From an uncultured Gammaproteobacteria bacterium (GTDB lineage Bacteria > Pseudomonadota > Gammaproteobacteria > HK1), in contig CAMYJH010000022.1 of assembly GCA_947258715.1 (NCBI GenBank), positions 1 to 64,000 on the forward strand: a DNA stretch of 64,000 nucleotides, given 5' to 3'. Positions 11,601-20,149 of this stretch are shown here, in pieces. The translations under genes were made by a program, and so were the position numbers. How positions within the stretch are numbered: position 1 is the first letter of the stretch; every line of letters starts with the position of its first letter. Below the pieces are notes generated by a model. The model was not told the DNA's origin. It did no database searches and saw nothing but the letters and a program-made list of their open reading frames with translations.

Positions 11601-13073
11601 GGTCAGCCTTGCACCGCGGCGGGCTTTGATGCGCCGGTTGACCGCGTCGCGATGAAGATAGGAGCTTCGCCGCCCGCGCCTGGTGCTGAATCCGTCGGCC
11701 AGCATGCGCACGGTCTGGTTGAAGGTGGACTGATCAAGATTGCGGTAAGGCCACGCCCTGCGCAGGCAATCGAGCAGAGCGGGCTCTTCCCAGTCCTCCG
11801 CGGCAGACATGGCGACGATCTGCTGCGCGAGCACGTCCAGTGGCGCAACCGGCACCGACAGGCGATCGAGTTCGCCTCGCTGAACGGAGTCCAGCAGCGC
11901 CACGCACTCCACCAGCCCGTCCCGGCTGGTGGGAAACAGCCGTCCCTTGGGCGTGCCGCCGACGTTGTGGCCGGATCGGCCGACCCGCTGGAGAAAGGTA
12001 GCGATGGCGCGGGTGGAGCCCAGCTGACACACCAGGTCCACGTCGCCGATGTCGATGCCGAGCTCCAGCGAGGCGGTGGCCACCAGGGCTTTCAGAGCGC
12101 CGCTTTTAAGTCGGATTTCGGCGTCCAGGCGCTGGGTCTTGGACAGGCTGCCGTGATGGGAGGTGACCACCTCTTCGCCCAGGCGGTCGCTCAAATGCCG
12201 CGCCACCCGCTCGGCCATCCGCCGTGTATTGACGAAAACGAGTGTGGTGTGGTGCTCGCGCACCAGCGCCGCCAGCCGGTCGTAGACCTCGCCCCAGACT
12301 TCCCCCGACATCACCGGTTCCAGCGGAGAGCCTGGCAGCTCGATGGCCAGATCCCGGTGGGCGTTGTGACCCTCGTCGACAATCACGCAGTCCGGCCGAC
12401 CGCCGTCATCCACGCGGCTGCTGCCTACGAGGAAACGGGCGACTTCCTGGATCGGCTTTTGCGTCGCCGAAAGACCGATGCGTACCGGCGGCTCGGCGGT
12501 GAGCGCCTGCAGACGTTCGAGGCTCAAGCTCAAATGGGCCCCGCGCTTGCTGCCCACTACGGCGTGCACCTCATCGACGATGACGCTGCGCACGTTGCGC
12601 AGCATGTTGCGGCCGCCTTCGCTCGTAAGCAGCAGGTAAAGCGATTCCGGCGTAGTCACCAGGATGTGGGGCGGTTTGCGCCGCATGGCTTCGCGGGCGG
12701 AAGAGGGCGTGTCGCCGGTGCGCACCAGGGCACGGATGCCGCAAGGCGGTTTCCCCTGCTCCAGCAGCGCGTTCTCAATCCCGGACAAAGGCGCTTCCAG
12801 GTTTCGCTGCACGTCGTTGCTCAAGGCTTTGAGCGGCGAGACGTAAAGCACCCGGGTGGCGTCGGGGAGCGGTCCCCTTTGTGCCAGCTGCACCAGCTCG
12901 TCGATAGAGGCGTAGAAGGCGGCCAGGGTCTTGCCGGAGCCCGTCGGCGCAGCGATCAGGGTATGGTGCCCACTGCCAATGGCGGGCCACGCCCGGCGCT
13001 GGCAGGCGGTGGGTTGGCCGAAGGTGCCCTCGAACCAGGCGGCGACGGCCGGGTGAAATGAATCAAGCGGCAT
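8697..13073 (-). CDS. lhr: Lhr-family ATP-dependent DNA helicase (DEAD/DEAH type)
   Basis: A 1458-residue superfamily 2 helicase, close to E. coli Lhr (1538). The N-terminal half has Q-like and Walker A ([11 protein letters not shown], about residue 43), Walker B as DEVH (VIVDEVHAV), the SAT motif (GLSATQKP) and motif VI (QRVGRSGHN), then the winged-helix and beta-barrel Lhr core. The long C-terminal part resembles the tandem winged-helix region of full-length Lhr, linked to nucleic acid binding and, in some lineages, a uracil glycosylase activity. Lhr translocates 3' to 5' and is tied to DNA repair. dusA lies upstream on the same strand after 84 bases, so co-transcription is possible. Confidence 0.95.
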   Translation of the reverse strand: MPLDSFHPAVAAWFEGTFGQPTACQRRAWPAIGSGHHTLIAAPTGSGKTLAAFYASIDELVQLAQRGPLPDATRVLYVSPLKALSNDVQRNLEAPLSGIENALLEQGKPPCGIRALVRTGDTPSSAREAMRRKPPHILVTTPESLYLLLTSEGGRNMLRNVRSVIVDEVHAVVGSKRGAHLSLSLERLQALTAEPPVRIGLSATQKPIQEVARFLVGSSRVDDGGRPDCVIVDEGHNAHRDLAIELPGSPLEPVMSGEVWGEVYDRLAALVREHHTTLVFVNTRRMAERVARHLSDRLGEEVVTSHHGSLSKTQRLDAEIRLKSGALKALVATASLELGIDIGDVDLVCQLGSTRAIATFLQRVGRSGHNVGGTPKGRLFPTSRDGLVECVALLDSVQRGELDRLSVPVAPLDVLAQQIVAMSAAEDWEEPALLDCLRRAWPYRNLDQSTFNQTVRMLADGFSTRRGRRSSYLHRDAVNRRIKARRGARLTALTSGGAIPDNADYDVILEPAGTFLGTLNEDFAIESLPGDIFQLGNTSWRVLRIESGKVRVEDAKGMPPNMPFWFGEAPGRSDELSASVARLRAELGARMGDSAGTSESRAEVARWLRAIDGVSEPAATQLVEYLAAARAALTALPDDRHLVLERFFDESGGMQLVIHSSFGSRINRALGLALRKRFCRKFNFELQAAATEDAIVLSLGESHSFALQEVGRYLNKESVREVLVQALLDAPMFTVRWRWNANIALAVPRVQGGRKVPPQLQRMQAEDLVAVVFPDQIACAENLAGRREIPDHPLVAQTIDDCLNDAMDIDGLERLLGRLHSGELELVCRDLTEPSPLAQEILNARPYAFLDDAPLEERRTRAVASRRWLDPESAADLGRLDNDAIRRVREEAWPRVANADELHDMLVILGFASDEELRSASSTASALKTWLSELVSARRATRLEIGDGHHLWVAAERLQEARTVHPRATLNPEIEAPREHAAGAMEVEIALKELLRSRLEGLGPATAESLAGSLGVPITAATTALVALESEGFAFRGRFTPDATEEEWCERRLLARIHRYTLGRLRREIEPVTLADFMRFLFDWQHIAEDARMIGPESVSAVVDQLQGFEAPAAAWEAEILAARVSDYDSSWLDALCLSGRFTWLRLSPGSPGRNGGRTSPPVRSTPITLLRRGDLADWLALAETVEQRPSASATRVLQCLDRQGACFFDDLAAGAGLLRSQLEDALGELCAAGLVNADSFAGLRAMLLPAHKRGGSRRRRSGSRNPLSEAGRWSRVPGRVSRQSELPHQNSARYEATENLAWRLLNRYGVLMKPMLSREPLRAPWRDVLRVCRRLEARGEIRGGRFVEGPVGEQFALPEAVSAMRAMRRKSKNGEMVAVSAADPLNLVGILLPGERVPSFTGNRILFRDGVPVAVYVGKEVRFLLNDHDSESEWSVRNALLRRRMPTRLRADAKPIQ

Positions 13074-13157
13074 GGGTTGGAAGGTTCAGGCCGGACGCTG
13101 CGATTCCGCGGCGAGGCCATGATACCCGGTGACTGTATAGATAAACAGTATTCTGTT

Positions 13158-14198
13158 TCACGCAGCGGCGCTCTGGGATGTCTCCCGCGCCGCGGAAACA
13201 CAGCTCAGCGCGGCCTCGATGACATCCGTTCCCGCTCCAGGCTGACGCGCGTCCTCGCTCAAGACGCGGCGGTAGGCCTTCGAGCCCGGCATCCCGGCAA
13301 ACAGTGGAATCAGGTGGCGGGCCATGCGCGCCAAGGGCACGCCTTGTTTGAGCTGTGCCTGCATGTAAGGGAGATAGTCCCGCACCACTTCCTCGGTTGA
13401 TCGATTTTCCCGCGGGTCGCCAAAGATGCGGCGATCCACGTCAGCGAGAACAAAGGGGTTGCGGTACACCTCGCGCCCCACCATCACGCCGTCGAATGCG
13501 TCCAAATGCTGCTCCGCCTCGTCCAGCGAGGAAATGCCGCCGTTCAATATGATTTCCAAATGCGGACGTTCGCGCTTGAGTCGCGCCACCACCTCGTAGC
13601 GCAGCGGAGGTAGCTCGCGGTTTTGTTTCGGGCTCAAACCGTCAAGCCAGGCTTTGCGCGCGTGCACGATGAAGGTCTGGCAACCGGCGCCGGCGACGGT
13701 ATCGACGAATGCCAGCAGGGATTCGAAGCTGTCCCGATGGTCGATACCGATGCGGGTCTTGACCGTCACCGGAATAGGCGACGCGGCCGTCATTGCGGCG
13801 ACGCAAGCAGCGACAATTTCGGGCTCCGCCATGAGACAGGCGCCGAAGCGTCCCGACTTGACCCGTTCGCTGGGGCACCCGACGTTGATGTTGACCTCGT
13901 CGAAACCGGCTTCCGCGGCGAGCGCGGAGCACTCAGCCATGGCATTCGCATCGCTGCCGCCGAGCTGCAACGCCAGCGGGTGCTCGGTGTGGTGGAAGCG
14001 AAGGAATCGCCGCCGGTCCCCGTACAGCAGCGCGCCGGTGGTGATCATCTCGGTGTAAAGCAGGGCGCGCTTGGAGATGAGCCTCAAGAGATAGCGCAGA
14101 TGGCGATCGGTAATGTCCATCATCGGCGCCACGCAGTAGCGGCGGTCGGGGCCCCGGGGCGCCGGCTTGCGGCCGTTCATTGGCGTGGTGATGGTCAT
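13158..14198 (-). CDS. dusA: tRNA-dihydrouridine synthase A
   Basis: An FMN-dependent enzyme that reduces uridines 20/20a in the D-loop of tRNA. The 346-residue product has the TIM-barrel start YCVAPMMDITDRHLR, the catalytic Cys in NINVGCPSERVKSGRFG (DusA subfamily wording, rather than DusB/DusC) and the FMN-binding ILNGGI. The length is normal. The ATG at 14198 gives an extra 20-residue leader before the conserved core; an in-frame ATG six codons in is an alternative start. It is divergent from the EamA transporter gene, with about 145 bases between. Confidence 0.95.
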   Translation of the reverse strand: MTITTPMNGRKPAPRGPDRRYCVAPMMDITDRHLRYLLRLISKRALLYTEMITTGALLYGDRRRFLRFHHTEHPLALQLGGSDANAMAECSALAAEAGFDEVNINVGCPSERVKSGRFGACLMAEPEIVAACVAAMTAASPIPVTVKTRIGIDHRDSFESLLAFVDTVAGAGCQTFIVHARKAWLDGLSPKQNRELPPLRYEVVARLKRERPHLEIILNGGISSLDEAEQHLDAFDGVMVGREVYRNPFVLADVDRRIFGDPRENRSTEEVVRDYLPYMQAQLKQGVPLARMARHLIPLFAGMPGSKAYRRVLSEDARQPGAGTDVIEAALSCVSAARETSQSAAA

Positions 14199-14343
14199 CA
14201 GCCCATTTCGCTCGGCAGCCCGAAGATGATTGCTGAAGGATACCGGGAGTATTTGCCGTTTCGCCAGTCGGGTCCATTGACCCGGGATGGGAAACCGTCA
14301 TTGTCGGGTCGCCGCTGGGGTAAGCCGAAGCGACAATGCGCGG

Positions 14344-15243
14344 ATGAAAGCGCTGCGCCGCATCGACGACGAGACCGCCGGCATGGTGCTCGGCCTTCTG
14401 GGGGTGGCCGGCTTCAGTCTCACCCTTCCGGTAACCCGCTACGCGGTGGAGTACTTCTCGCCGGTTTTCATTGGCTGCGGGCGCGGATTCGTGGCCGCCC
14501 TTGCGGCACTGGCCTATCTGATATTGACCCGAAGCCGAGTGCCTTCCCGTCGCGACCTGGTTGGTCTGGCAGTGGTGGCCGCCGGAGTGGTGTTCGGATT
14601 TCCGCTGATGAGCGCTTACGCGATGCTCCACGTGCCGTCGGCCCACGGCGCGGTGATGCTGGGGATCCTTCCGCTTGCCACCGCCTTCGTCGGCACCCTG
14701 ATTGCAGGAGAGCGGCCGTCGATCCCCTTCTGGCTTGCCGGCATCGTCGGCGCCGGAGCGGTGATCGTGTTCGCCGCGATTCAAAACGACGCCGGCGGGC
14801 TCCATTTGGCGGACTTGGCGCTACTCGGCGCGGTGGCCGCAGCCGCCATCGGTTATGCCGAAGGCGGGCGCCTTTCGCGCACCCTGGGCGGATGGCAGGT
14901 GATCTGCTGGGCGCTGGTGTTGTCACTGCCGCTGCTAGCCGTGCCCACCGCTAATGAAGTCTTTCATCTCGACTTCCGCGCACCGACGATCGCCGCATGG
15001 AGCGGTTTTCTTTATTTGAGCCTCGTCAGCCAGTTCTTCGCCTTTTTCTTCTGGTACCGCGGGCTCGCGCTGGGCGGAATCGCGCGCGTGAGCCAGGTGC
15101 AGCTGCTGCAGATTTTCTTGACCCTTTTCGCCTCGGCGCTGATGTTGAATGAGTCCGTGGACGCCACTACCATCGCTTTCGCCGTCTTCGTGGTGGCGAC
15201 CGTGGCGGTCAGCCGAAAGATGCCGGTGCGGCGGACCGCTTAG
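14344..15243 (+). CDS. EamA/DMT-family transporter
   Basis: A 299-residue inner-membrane protein with ten hydrophobic segments in two EamA repeats, as in drug/metabolite exporters such as RhaT/YdcZ relatives. Motifs typical of EamA are present: FSLTLPVTRYAVEYFSPVF in repeat one and SLVSQFFAFFFWYRGLALGG in repeat two. The substrate cannot be read from the sequence. The frame is open back to 14287, but the ATG at 14344 places the start just before TM1, as in the family. No RBS is strong. It stands alone, followed by repeat elements. Confidence 0.85.
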   Translation: MKALRRIDDETAGMVLGLLGVAGFSLTLPVTRYAVEYFSPVFIGCGRGFVAALAALAYLILTRSRVPSRRDLVGLAVVAAGVVFGFPLMSAYAMLHVPSAHGAVMLGILPLATAFVGTLIAGERPSIPFWLAGIVGAGAVIVFAAIQNDAGGLHLADLALLGAVAAAAIGYAEGGRLSRTLGGWQVICWALVLSLPLLAVPTANEVFHLDFRAPTIAAWSGFLYLSLVSQFFAFFFWYRGLALGGIARVSQVQLLQIFLTLFASALMLNESVDATTIAFAVFVVATVAVSRKMPVRRTA

Positions 15244-15272
15244 AGCGCTCTGAGGGTCAAAACTAACTGCGT

Positions 15273-15427
15273 CGTCATTCCCGCGAACGCGGAAAGACGG
15301 CCGGAGTATAAACACCGCCGCGTTCGCGGGAATAGTGGTAGGGGTGAGGAAGTAGGGTGCGCCGTGCGCACCAAGCGGCCTAATGAAGAGTTTATTGACT
15401 GGATTTCTGCTTCCGCGAGAATGCAGT
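15273..15427. repeat. compound dRS3-like repeat unit
   Basis: A degenerate inverted arrangement: an element on the minus strand at 15273-15300, a second palindromic core at 15320-15335 and a plus-strand element at 15397-15427. Between them is the linker GTAGGGTGCGC...GCGCACC plus TTTATTGACTGG that also forms the units of the 127-bp array at 16144-16524. It lies in the gap ahead of yajQ. Confidence 0.7.
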
Positions 15428-15491
15428 AGTTTAATGCGATCCTAGCCGCACGCCGGCATAATCAATGAAGAGTCCGTAGGAGAGGTTTGAC

Positions 15492-15974
15492 ATGCCTTCT
15501 TTCGACGTGGTGTCGGAGCTCGACATGCATGAGGTCAACAATGCGGTGGACCAGGCCAATCGCGAAGTGGCGACGCGCTTCGACTTCAAGGGCACGGATT
15601 CAAAATTCAATCGCGAACAGAGCGTGGTAACGCTGCAGTCCGAATCGGAGTTTCAGCTTGGACAGATGCTGGACATTCTGCGCGCCAAGCTCAACCGGCG
15701 CGGAATCGATCTTGCGTGCATGAAGGTCGAAGAGCCTGAGCAGACGGGCAAGCAGGCAAAGCAGATCGTGACGTTGCGCCAGGGCATCGAAACGGAGCTG
15801 GCGAAAAAGATGGTAAAGATGATCAAAGACAAGAAGATCAAAGTGCAGGCCCAGATTCAGGGCGAAAAGGTGCGCGTCAGCGGCAAGAAAAAAGACGATC
15901 TGCAGCAGGTTATCGCGATGCTCAAAGCTGCCGATATCGATATGCCGCTGCAGTTCACCAATTTCCGGGACTGA
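15492..15974 (+). CDS. yajQ: YajQ-family cyclic-di-GMP/nucleotide-binding protein
   Basis: A 160-residue cytoplasmic protein with the typical start MPSFDVVSELDMHEVNNAVD and end LQFTNFRD. YajQ proteins have two ferredoxin-like domains; some bind cyclic di-GMP and act with transcription regulators, others bind tRNA or nucleotides. The length is standard (about 160-163). TAGGAGAGG lies at the right distance before the ATG at 15492. It is flanked by repeat-filled gaps on both sides, so it appears monocistronic. Confidence 0.95.
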   Translation: MPSFDVVSELDMHEVNNAVDQANREVATRFDFKGTDSKFNREQSVVTLQSESEFQLGQMLDILRAKLNRRGIDLACMKVEEPEQTGKQAKQIVTLRQGIETELAKKMVKMIKDKKIKVQAQIQGEKVRVSGKKKDDLQQVIAMLKAADIDMPLQFTNFRD

Positions 15975-16119
15975 ACGTCAGGTTTACGTCACTCAGGAGT
16001 TGTCTCCCGTCGTCGGCCCCGAGAGTGTTCTGTCCACCCTCCTGTGGACCCACCAGCCAGGTGAAGGGTAGCGTCATATTCGCGTTCGGTTCATCCTAGG
16101 CTTGAACGGCCGGCATGGG

Positions 16120-16138
16120 TTCCGGCCTTCGGCCGGAA
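16120..16138 (+). terminator. hairpin downstream of yajQ
   Basis: TTCCGGCC-TTC-GGCCGGAA is a perfect eight-base stem followed by ACTTTTATT. It lies 145 bases after the yajQ stop, immediately before the 127-bp array. A related hairpin lies near 31123-31138 before another repeat, so it may instead belong to the repeat family. Confidence 0.5.
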
Positions 16139-16143
16139 ACTTT

Positions 16144-16524
16144 TATTCGACTGGATTCCCGCTTGCGCGGGAATGACGGCCGACGTATAGACCCCGAGCG
16201 TTCTCGGGAATGGTGGTAGGGGTATGGTCGTAGGGTGCGCCGCGCGCACCAAACGAATTTAATGAACGTTTATTGACTGGATTCCCGCGTTCGCGGGAAT
16301 GACGACCGGGGTGTAGGTCCCGCTGTGTTCGCGGGGATGGTGGTAGGGGTAAGGTTGTAGGGTGCGCTGCGCGCAGCAAACGAATTAATGAACGGTTTAT
16401 TGACTGGATTCGCGCGTTCGCGGGAATGACGGCTGGGGTGTGGACGGTGTCGCAATCTCGGGAGTGACGGTCAGGGGGTAGACGCCGTTTTGTTCGCGGG
16501 AACGACGACCGGGATGTGGGCCCC
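16144..16524. repeat. 127-bp tandem repeat array, three units
   Basis: Units start at 16144, 16271 and 16398 (each at TATTGACTGG or TATTCGACTGG), an exact 127-base period. Each unit contains a dRS3-like palindrome, a second palindromic core, and the GTAGGGTGCGC/GCGCACC dyad. The third unit is the most degenerate. Together with short flanks it fills the 637-base gap between yajQ and tpm; no gene is seen there. Confidence 0.85.
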
Positions 16525-16611
16525 GTTACCTTCGCGAGACTGGCGGTGGAGGCGGGGATTCTGCCGTTTTCGGGTGAGCGTGCGGCTAAATCAATACGCG
16601 AGCGGAGTTTC

Positions 16612-17268
16612 ATGGAAGCCGATTACTGGCACCAGCGCTGGGAGCAGAAAAATATCCCCTTCCACGAGGGGCGCGTTAACGGCTATCTGAAAATCTACTT
16701 CGAGCGTCTGAAATGCAACAAGGGCGACCGCGTGTTCGTGCCGCTGTGCGGCAAGGCGCTGGACATCAAATGGATCTGCGACCGGGGCTGCGAGGTGTTG
16801 GGGGTGGAGCTCAGCCCTATCGCGGTTACGGAGTACTTTGAGGAAAACGCGATCGAGCATCGCTGTTCTCGGGAAACTCCTTTCGACGTTTTCAGCGGTG
16901 GAGGGGCGGCGCTGCTTTGCGGCGACATATTCGACATGGGCCCCGCCCATTTCGAAGGCATCAACGCCATCTACGATCGCGCCGCATACATCGCGTTCGA
17001 TCCGGATCGGCGCCGGCGCTACGCCGAATTCTTCTCTGCTATGCTGCCCAAAGGTGCACCTTTTCTTCTGCTGACGTTGGAGTATCCACAAGCGCTCATG
17101 GATGGTCCGCCTTTTTCGGTGGGGGAGGCGGAGGTGCGGCAACGCTTCGCCTCGCGTTACCATGTGGAGCACCTCCAAACGCGGGATATCATCGAAAAGC
17201 AGCCGCACTTCCAGCAAAAGGGCCTGTCCCAGCTGCTCGCGCATGCATTTTTCCTTACCGATCGCTGA
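16612..17268 (+). CDS. tpm: thiopurine S-methyltransferase family protein
   Basis: A 218-residue SAM-dependent methyltransferase. It opens MEADYWHQRWEQKNIPFHEG, the TPMT signature, with the SAM-binding VPLCGKALDIKWICDRG and VLGVELSP next. Bacterial TPMTs of this length methylate thiopurines and, in some species, selenite or tellurite; the natural substrate is unknown. The frame is open further upstream into the repeat array, but the ATG at 16612 matches the family start. The HDAC-family gene follows after 25 bases on the same strand, so the two may be co-transcribed. Confidence 0.93.
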   Translation: MEADYWHQRWEQKNIPFHEGRVNGYLKIYFERLKCNKGDRVFVPLCGKALDIKWICDRGCEVLGVELSPIAVTEYFEENAIEHRCSRETPFDVFSGGGAALLCGDIFDMGPAHFEGINAIYDRAAYIAFDPDRRRRYAEFFSAMLPKGAPFLLLTLEYPQALMDGPPFSVGEAEVRQRFASRYHVEHLQTRDIIEKQPHFQQKGLSQLLAHAFFLTDR

Positions 17269-17293
17269 GCTCCTGAAAGCAAGCAATTTGGCC

Positions 17294-18277
17294 GTGAGCC
17301 TTCCCCTCGTCTATCACCCTCATTACACCGCTGCGCTGCCTTCGGGCCACCGCTTTCCCATGACCAAGTTCCGCCGACTTTACGAGCTGCTGCTGCAGTC
17401 GGGACTGGTAACGTCGGAGGACGTGCACGAGCCGATGCCGGCAAAACGATCATGGCTCGAGCTTGCGCATACGCCCGAATATGTGGAAGGTGTTTGCAGC
17501 GCGTCGCTTGACGACGCCAGCGTGCGCCGCATCGGTTTGCCCGTGGACGAAAAGCTGGTGCGCCGCAGCCTGGCCGCGGTGGGCGGCACGGTGCTTGCTT
17601 CGCGCCTTGCTTTCGATCACGGCATCGCCTGCAACAGCGCAGGCGGCAGCCACCACGCGTTTTCGGGCCATGGCTCGGGCTATTGTGTGTTCAACGATGT
17701 GGCGGTGGCGGCGCGGGTGCTGCTGGATGAAGGCCGGGTAAGACGCGTGCTCATCGTCGATCTCGATGTGCATCAGGGTGACGGCACCGCGGAGATCCTC
17801 TCAGGCGATCCGGGCGCATTCACATTTTCCATCCACTGCGCGCAGAATTTTCCCAAGTCCAAGCAGATAAGCGACCGCGACGTGGCGCTGCCCGCCGGTA
17901 CCGGCGATGACGACTACCTCGCCGTTCTCAAAACCGAGCTTCATGAGCTGCTGCCCGAGTACTCTCCCGAGCTGGTGATTTATAACGCCGGCGTCGACAC
18001 CCATCGAAACGACCGCCTGGGCAAGCTGGCCTTGAGCGACGAAGGGATCGCGGCGCGCGAACGCGCGGTGCTGAGCCTATGCCGCGCATCGGGAGTACCC
18101 GTCGCCTGCGTGGTCGGCGGCGGCTACGACATGGATGCGGACGTGATCGCGCGGCGCCACATGATTCTGCACCGTGAAGCGAGGGCTATTACTGAACGCA
18201 ATCGGTCCTGGGAAATAGGGCGCGTTACCAGCGAAACTTCCCCCACATCTCCGGGTGAGCCCAGTGTCTCGGGTTGA
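17294..18277 (+). CDS. histone deacetylase family protein
   Basis: A 327-residue zinc-dependent deacetylase/amidohydrolase of the arginase-deacetylase fold. Visible features are the start LPLVYHPHYTAALPSGHRFP, the active-site pair in AGGSHHAFSG, metal ligands in DLDVHQGDG and GVDTHRND, and the catalytic Tyr loop GGGYD. Bacterial relatives act on acetylated proteins, polyamines or acetoin-type substrates; the wording resembles HDAC11-like members. The start is uncertain: the GTG at 17294 fits the family, but the frame is open to 17102 inside tpm. The last 50 bases overlap the end of the convergent DUF6231-like gene, and the final 35 residues look like a non-conserved tail. Confidence 0.88.
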   Translation: MSLPLVYHPHYTAALPSGHRFPMTKFRRLYELLLQSGLVTSEDVHEPMPAKRSWLELAHTPEYVEGVCSASLDDASVRRIGLPVDEKLVRRSLAAVGGTVLASRLAFDHGIACNSAGGSHHAFSGHGSGYCVFNDVAVAARVLLDEGRVRRVLIVDLDVHQGDGTAEILSGDPGAFTFSIHCAQNFPKSKQISDRDVALPAGTGDDDYLAVLKTELHELLPEYSPELVIYNAGVDTHRNDRLGKLALSDEGIAARERAVLSLCRASGVPVACVVGGGYDMDADVIARRHMILHREARAITERNRSWEIGRVTSETSPTSPGEPSVSG

Positions 18278-18845
18278 GCCAGTCCGGGGTTTGCTTGTAG
18301 CTGGCGATGTCGAAGCCATAAAGACGCGCTTGCATAGCGTCCTGTTCAAAACGGTTGAGCAGGGTGAGACCGAAGGCGGAGAGCTCCGCGTCTGACCAGA
18401 TTGTTTCACTGCCGGTTTCCTCGCCCGTTCTGACCAAGACGCAAAGACGCCGGGCGAGCACGTCTCGCAGACGTGCGATGACGGCGCTGCCCGTAGCGCT
18501 GTCCACGCGTTCCAGATAACCGGCAATCAGGGCAAATTCGTAGCGCCGCTCGATTTTGAGCGCCAGCACCCGCTCCGCCGCGCCTTCCGTTTCCACGATT
18601 TCCAACTCGCAGCCAGCCGCCCCGTCAGCGTAGTGGCGCAACAGCTGCCGGGCGTAATCCCCCACTGCCATTAGCCTGCGCGGCCGCCACGCCTGAAGCT
18701 GCCGCGTGAGGAGATCGTCCGCCGCGCGCATCAAAACCTCCACGCTTGATAGGCGCGGCTCTTGGCGGCACTCGACCGATGCCGCGGGCGGTATCGTTGC
18801 CATCTTTTCGCCATATTTGCTCTCCGCTTGGCCATGGGCCGCCAC
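18225..18845 (-). CDS. DUF6231-like hypothetical protein
   Basis: A protein of up to 206 residues; the conserved part probably begins near MRAADDLLTRQLQAWRPRR (ATG at 18731). The pattern of a nucleotide-binding-like start (RRLMAVGDYAR), then LRDVLARRLCVLVRTGE, WSDAELSAFGLTLL and the terminal DIASYKQTPDWLNPRHW resembles the DUF6231 family of gammaproteobacteria, which I recall only from such end motifs. Function is unknown; the layout (an early glycine strand, then IVETEG) would fit a methyltransferase-like Rossmann fold, but no SAM motif is clear. Its 3' end overlaps the end of the HDAC-family gene by 53 bases on the opposite strand. Confidence 0.65.
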   Translation of the reverse strand: MAAHGQAESKYGEKMATIPPAASVECRQEPRLSSVEVLMRAADDLLTRQLQAWRPRRLMAVGDYARQLLRHYADGAAGCELEIVETEGAAERVLALKIERRYEFALIAGYLERVDSATGSAVIARLRDVLARRLCVLVRTGEETGSETIWSDAELSAFGLTLLNRFEQDAMQARLYGFDIASYKQTPDWLNPRHWAHPEMWGKFRW

Positions 18846-18927
18846 CTATGCGCGCATCGTTGCGGTATTTACTTCAACCTGCAAGGCGGCATGGAGACGG
18901 GCCGCCGAAAGCTTGAGGAGAAAAAAC

Positions 18928-19437
18928 ATGGTGAACTCGAACCGCACGCTTTGTCTCGGGGAAACGGGTCTTGCGCAGCTGGCCTGCGATCTCGGAAGCC
19001 GCCAGGCGGCGCTCGCTCGTTTCAATGGAAAAGGGAACAGTCGTTACCAAGCGCGGGTATTGATTGAGTCCATGCGGGAGATGGTGAAGACAGTCAAGAT
19101 TGCGGTGCCGTTTCGCACCGGTAGCTACGCGCTGGAAGGCCACCTGAGGCGCGAGTTGATAAAGCTTGCCGACGTTCTCAGCAACATTCCCGCCGTGAGT
19201 ATCGATATTGAAGCGCACACCGACGTGCGCGGCAGTCGGCGATTCAACCGCAAGCTGGCCTTCGAGCGGGCGCGCTGCGTGAGGCGGGTTTTCCTGAGCC
19301 GCGGCGTAGCGCTCAGACGGATTACGGCGCGCGCCGTTGGCGTCGAGGGCGCGCTGTACCCCAAAGGCGATCGCGGAGGCTATGCCTTCGATCGACAGAC
19401 CCTTGTTCGATTCGGCATCGAGGAGACAGAAACATGA
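18928..19437 (+). CDS. OmpA-like domain protein without signal peptide
   Basis: A 169-residue protein starting at the ATG at 18928, with GAGGAG seven bases before it. The C-terminal half is an OmpA/MotB-type peptidoglycan-binding domain: VSIDIEAHTDVRGSRRFNRK contains the key Asp, and ERARCVRRVFLSRGV the conserved Arg. The N-terminal half is unusual: no signal peptide, lipobox or TM segment is visible, so export is unexplained. The next gene overlaps it by four bases (ATGA), so the two are translationally coupled, and that partner supplies a TM segment. Together they may form a two-part envelope protein. Confidence 0.75.
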   Translation: MVNSNRTLCLGETGLAQLACDLGSRQAALARFNGKGNSRYQARVLIESMREMVKTVKIAVPFRTGSYALEGHLRRELIKLADVLSNIPAVSIDIEAHTDVRGSRRFNRKLAFERARCVRRVFLSRGVALRRITARAVGVEGALYPKGDRGGYAFDRQTLVRFGIEETET

Positions 19438-19832
19438 ACAGCAAACAGCCGCTCGACGACACCTGGCTTTTCTGGAACGCGGAGCGTCTTGAAGAGTTCC
19501 CCCACGTTTCGGAAAACGATTACACCTGCGCGACGGATGACGGCGACGCCGAGGAGGGTAAGCAAGGACCGTCACCAGCCGCCATACTGGCGCATCTTTT
19601 GCTGTATGTCGGTGGCGTGTCCGCGGCCCTCGTGGGCGTCGGCCTGGTGGTTTTGATCGGCAGCTTCATCTCCGCTTACTCGGCGCTCAACGCAGCGGAT
19701 GCGCGCGAGCGGGCGGCGGTGCCGGGGCAACCCTACCTCAGCCTTCAACGCTCAGCGCCCCCCGGGAAAACCGTGCCGCGGGAAGCTATAGTTTTTGTAC
19801 CGTCGAGACCCCGTACGGCGTCCGGGGGCTAG
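19434..19832 (+). CDS. small single-pass membrane protein, unknown function
   Basis: A 132-residue protein overlapping the stop of the OmpA-like gene (ATGA). The N-terminal 55 residues are acidic (ENDYTCATDDGDAEEG), one strong TM segment spans about 60-85 (LLYVGGVSAALVGVGLVVLI), and a short basic tail follows. No known family was recognised. The layout suggests an inner-membrane protein with a cytoplasmic acidic head. The stop at 19832 lies just after a hairpin CCCCG/CGGGG (19809-19827). Confidence 0.6.
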   Translation: MNSKQPLDDTWLFWNAERLEEFPHVSENDYTCATDDGDAEEGKQGPSPAAILAHLLLYVGGVSAALVGVGLVVLIGSFISAYSALNAADARERAAVPGQPYLSLQRSAPPGKTVPREAIVFVPSRPRTASGG

Positions 19833-20149
19833 CCGAGCCCAATTGGCGGCTCGGGGTATACCCGCGAGCCGTCGCGCATCTAAAGGCTTCGAGGGGAAAA
19901 GGGCCCGGCCGCCGTGGGCGGGGCTGTCGCGGACTACGCCCCGGTCGCCAACCAAGGGGCGCAGTGGTCTTCGGCGGGTTGTCAGGGTGCCTAATAGAGG
20001 AAGAAATTTACCGAGGAGAATATGTTTTTTTCCTGTCTGTGAACCGGTTCACCAAAATTTCGGTCCTAAAATGCTGTAATTGATACTATATTTTCCACAA
20101 CCGTCTGGCTTTAGAGTTCTTGAAATAAGACGCCCCTCGCGGCCAAAGG
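19833..20149. other. GC-rich, hairpin-rich intergenic segment ahead of XRE gene 1
   Basis: 317 bases with no plausible protein. The first 170 are very GC-rich and contain strong dyads, for example CCGAGCC/GGCTCGG (19833-19854) and GGGGC/GCCCC with extended flanking pairing around 19920-19950. From about 20000 the composition shifts to AT-rich, with a T7 run at 20025-20031 that could end a transcript. It resembles a structured RNA or leader, but it did not match RNase P, tmRNA, 6S RNA or the riboswitch classes I know. Confidence 0.4.
20039..20052. promoter_or_regulatory. 14-base palindrome, possible XRE operator
   Basis: GTGAACCGGTTCAC is a perfect 14-base palindrome about 100 bases before XRE gene 1, in the AT-rich promoter-like stretch. 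A related AAACCGGTGTCA sits at 20897-20908 before XRE gene 2. Such sites are typical operators of small XRE repressors; assignment is inferred. Confidence 0.5.

Noticed and set aside
10797-13061. 754-residue plus-strand frame opposite lhr
   Set aside because: Composition bias of a GC-rich antisense frame; no start signal and no protein-like motifs, while Lhr motifs are complete.
13623-14954. 443-residue plus-strand frame covering dusA and part of the EamA gene
   Set aside because: Crosses two genuine genes in other frames; translation is Arg/Pro-rich.
16144-16524. The 127-bp array as a CRISPR
   Set aside because: Repeats are contiguous 127-base units without short unique spacers, and no cas genes are present.
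19833-20035. 6S RNA, tmRNA, RNase P or cobalamin riboswitch
   Set aside because: Conserved cores and terminal pairings of those RNAs were not found; left as an unassigned structured segment.
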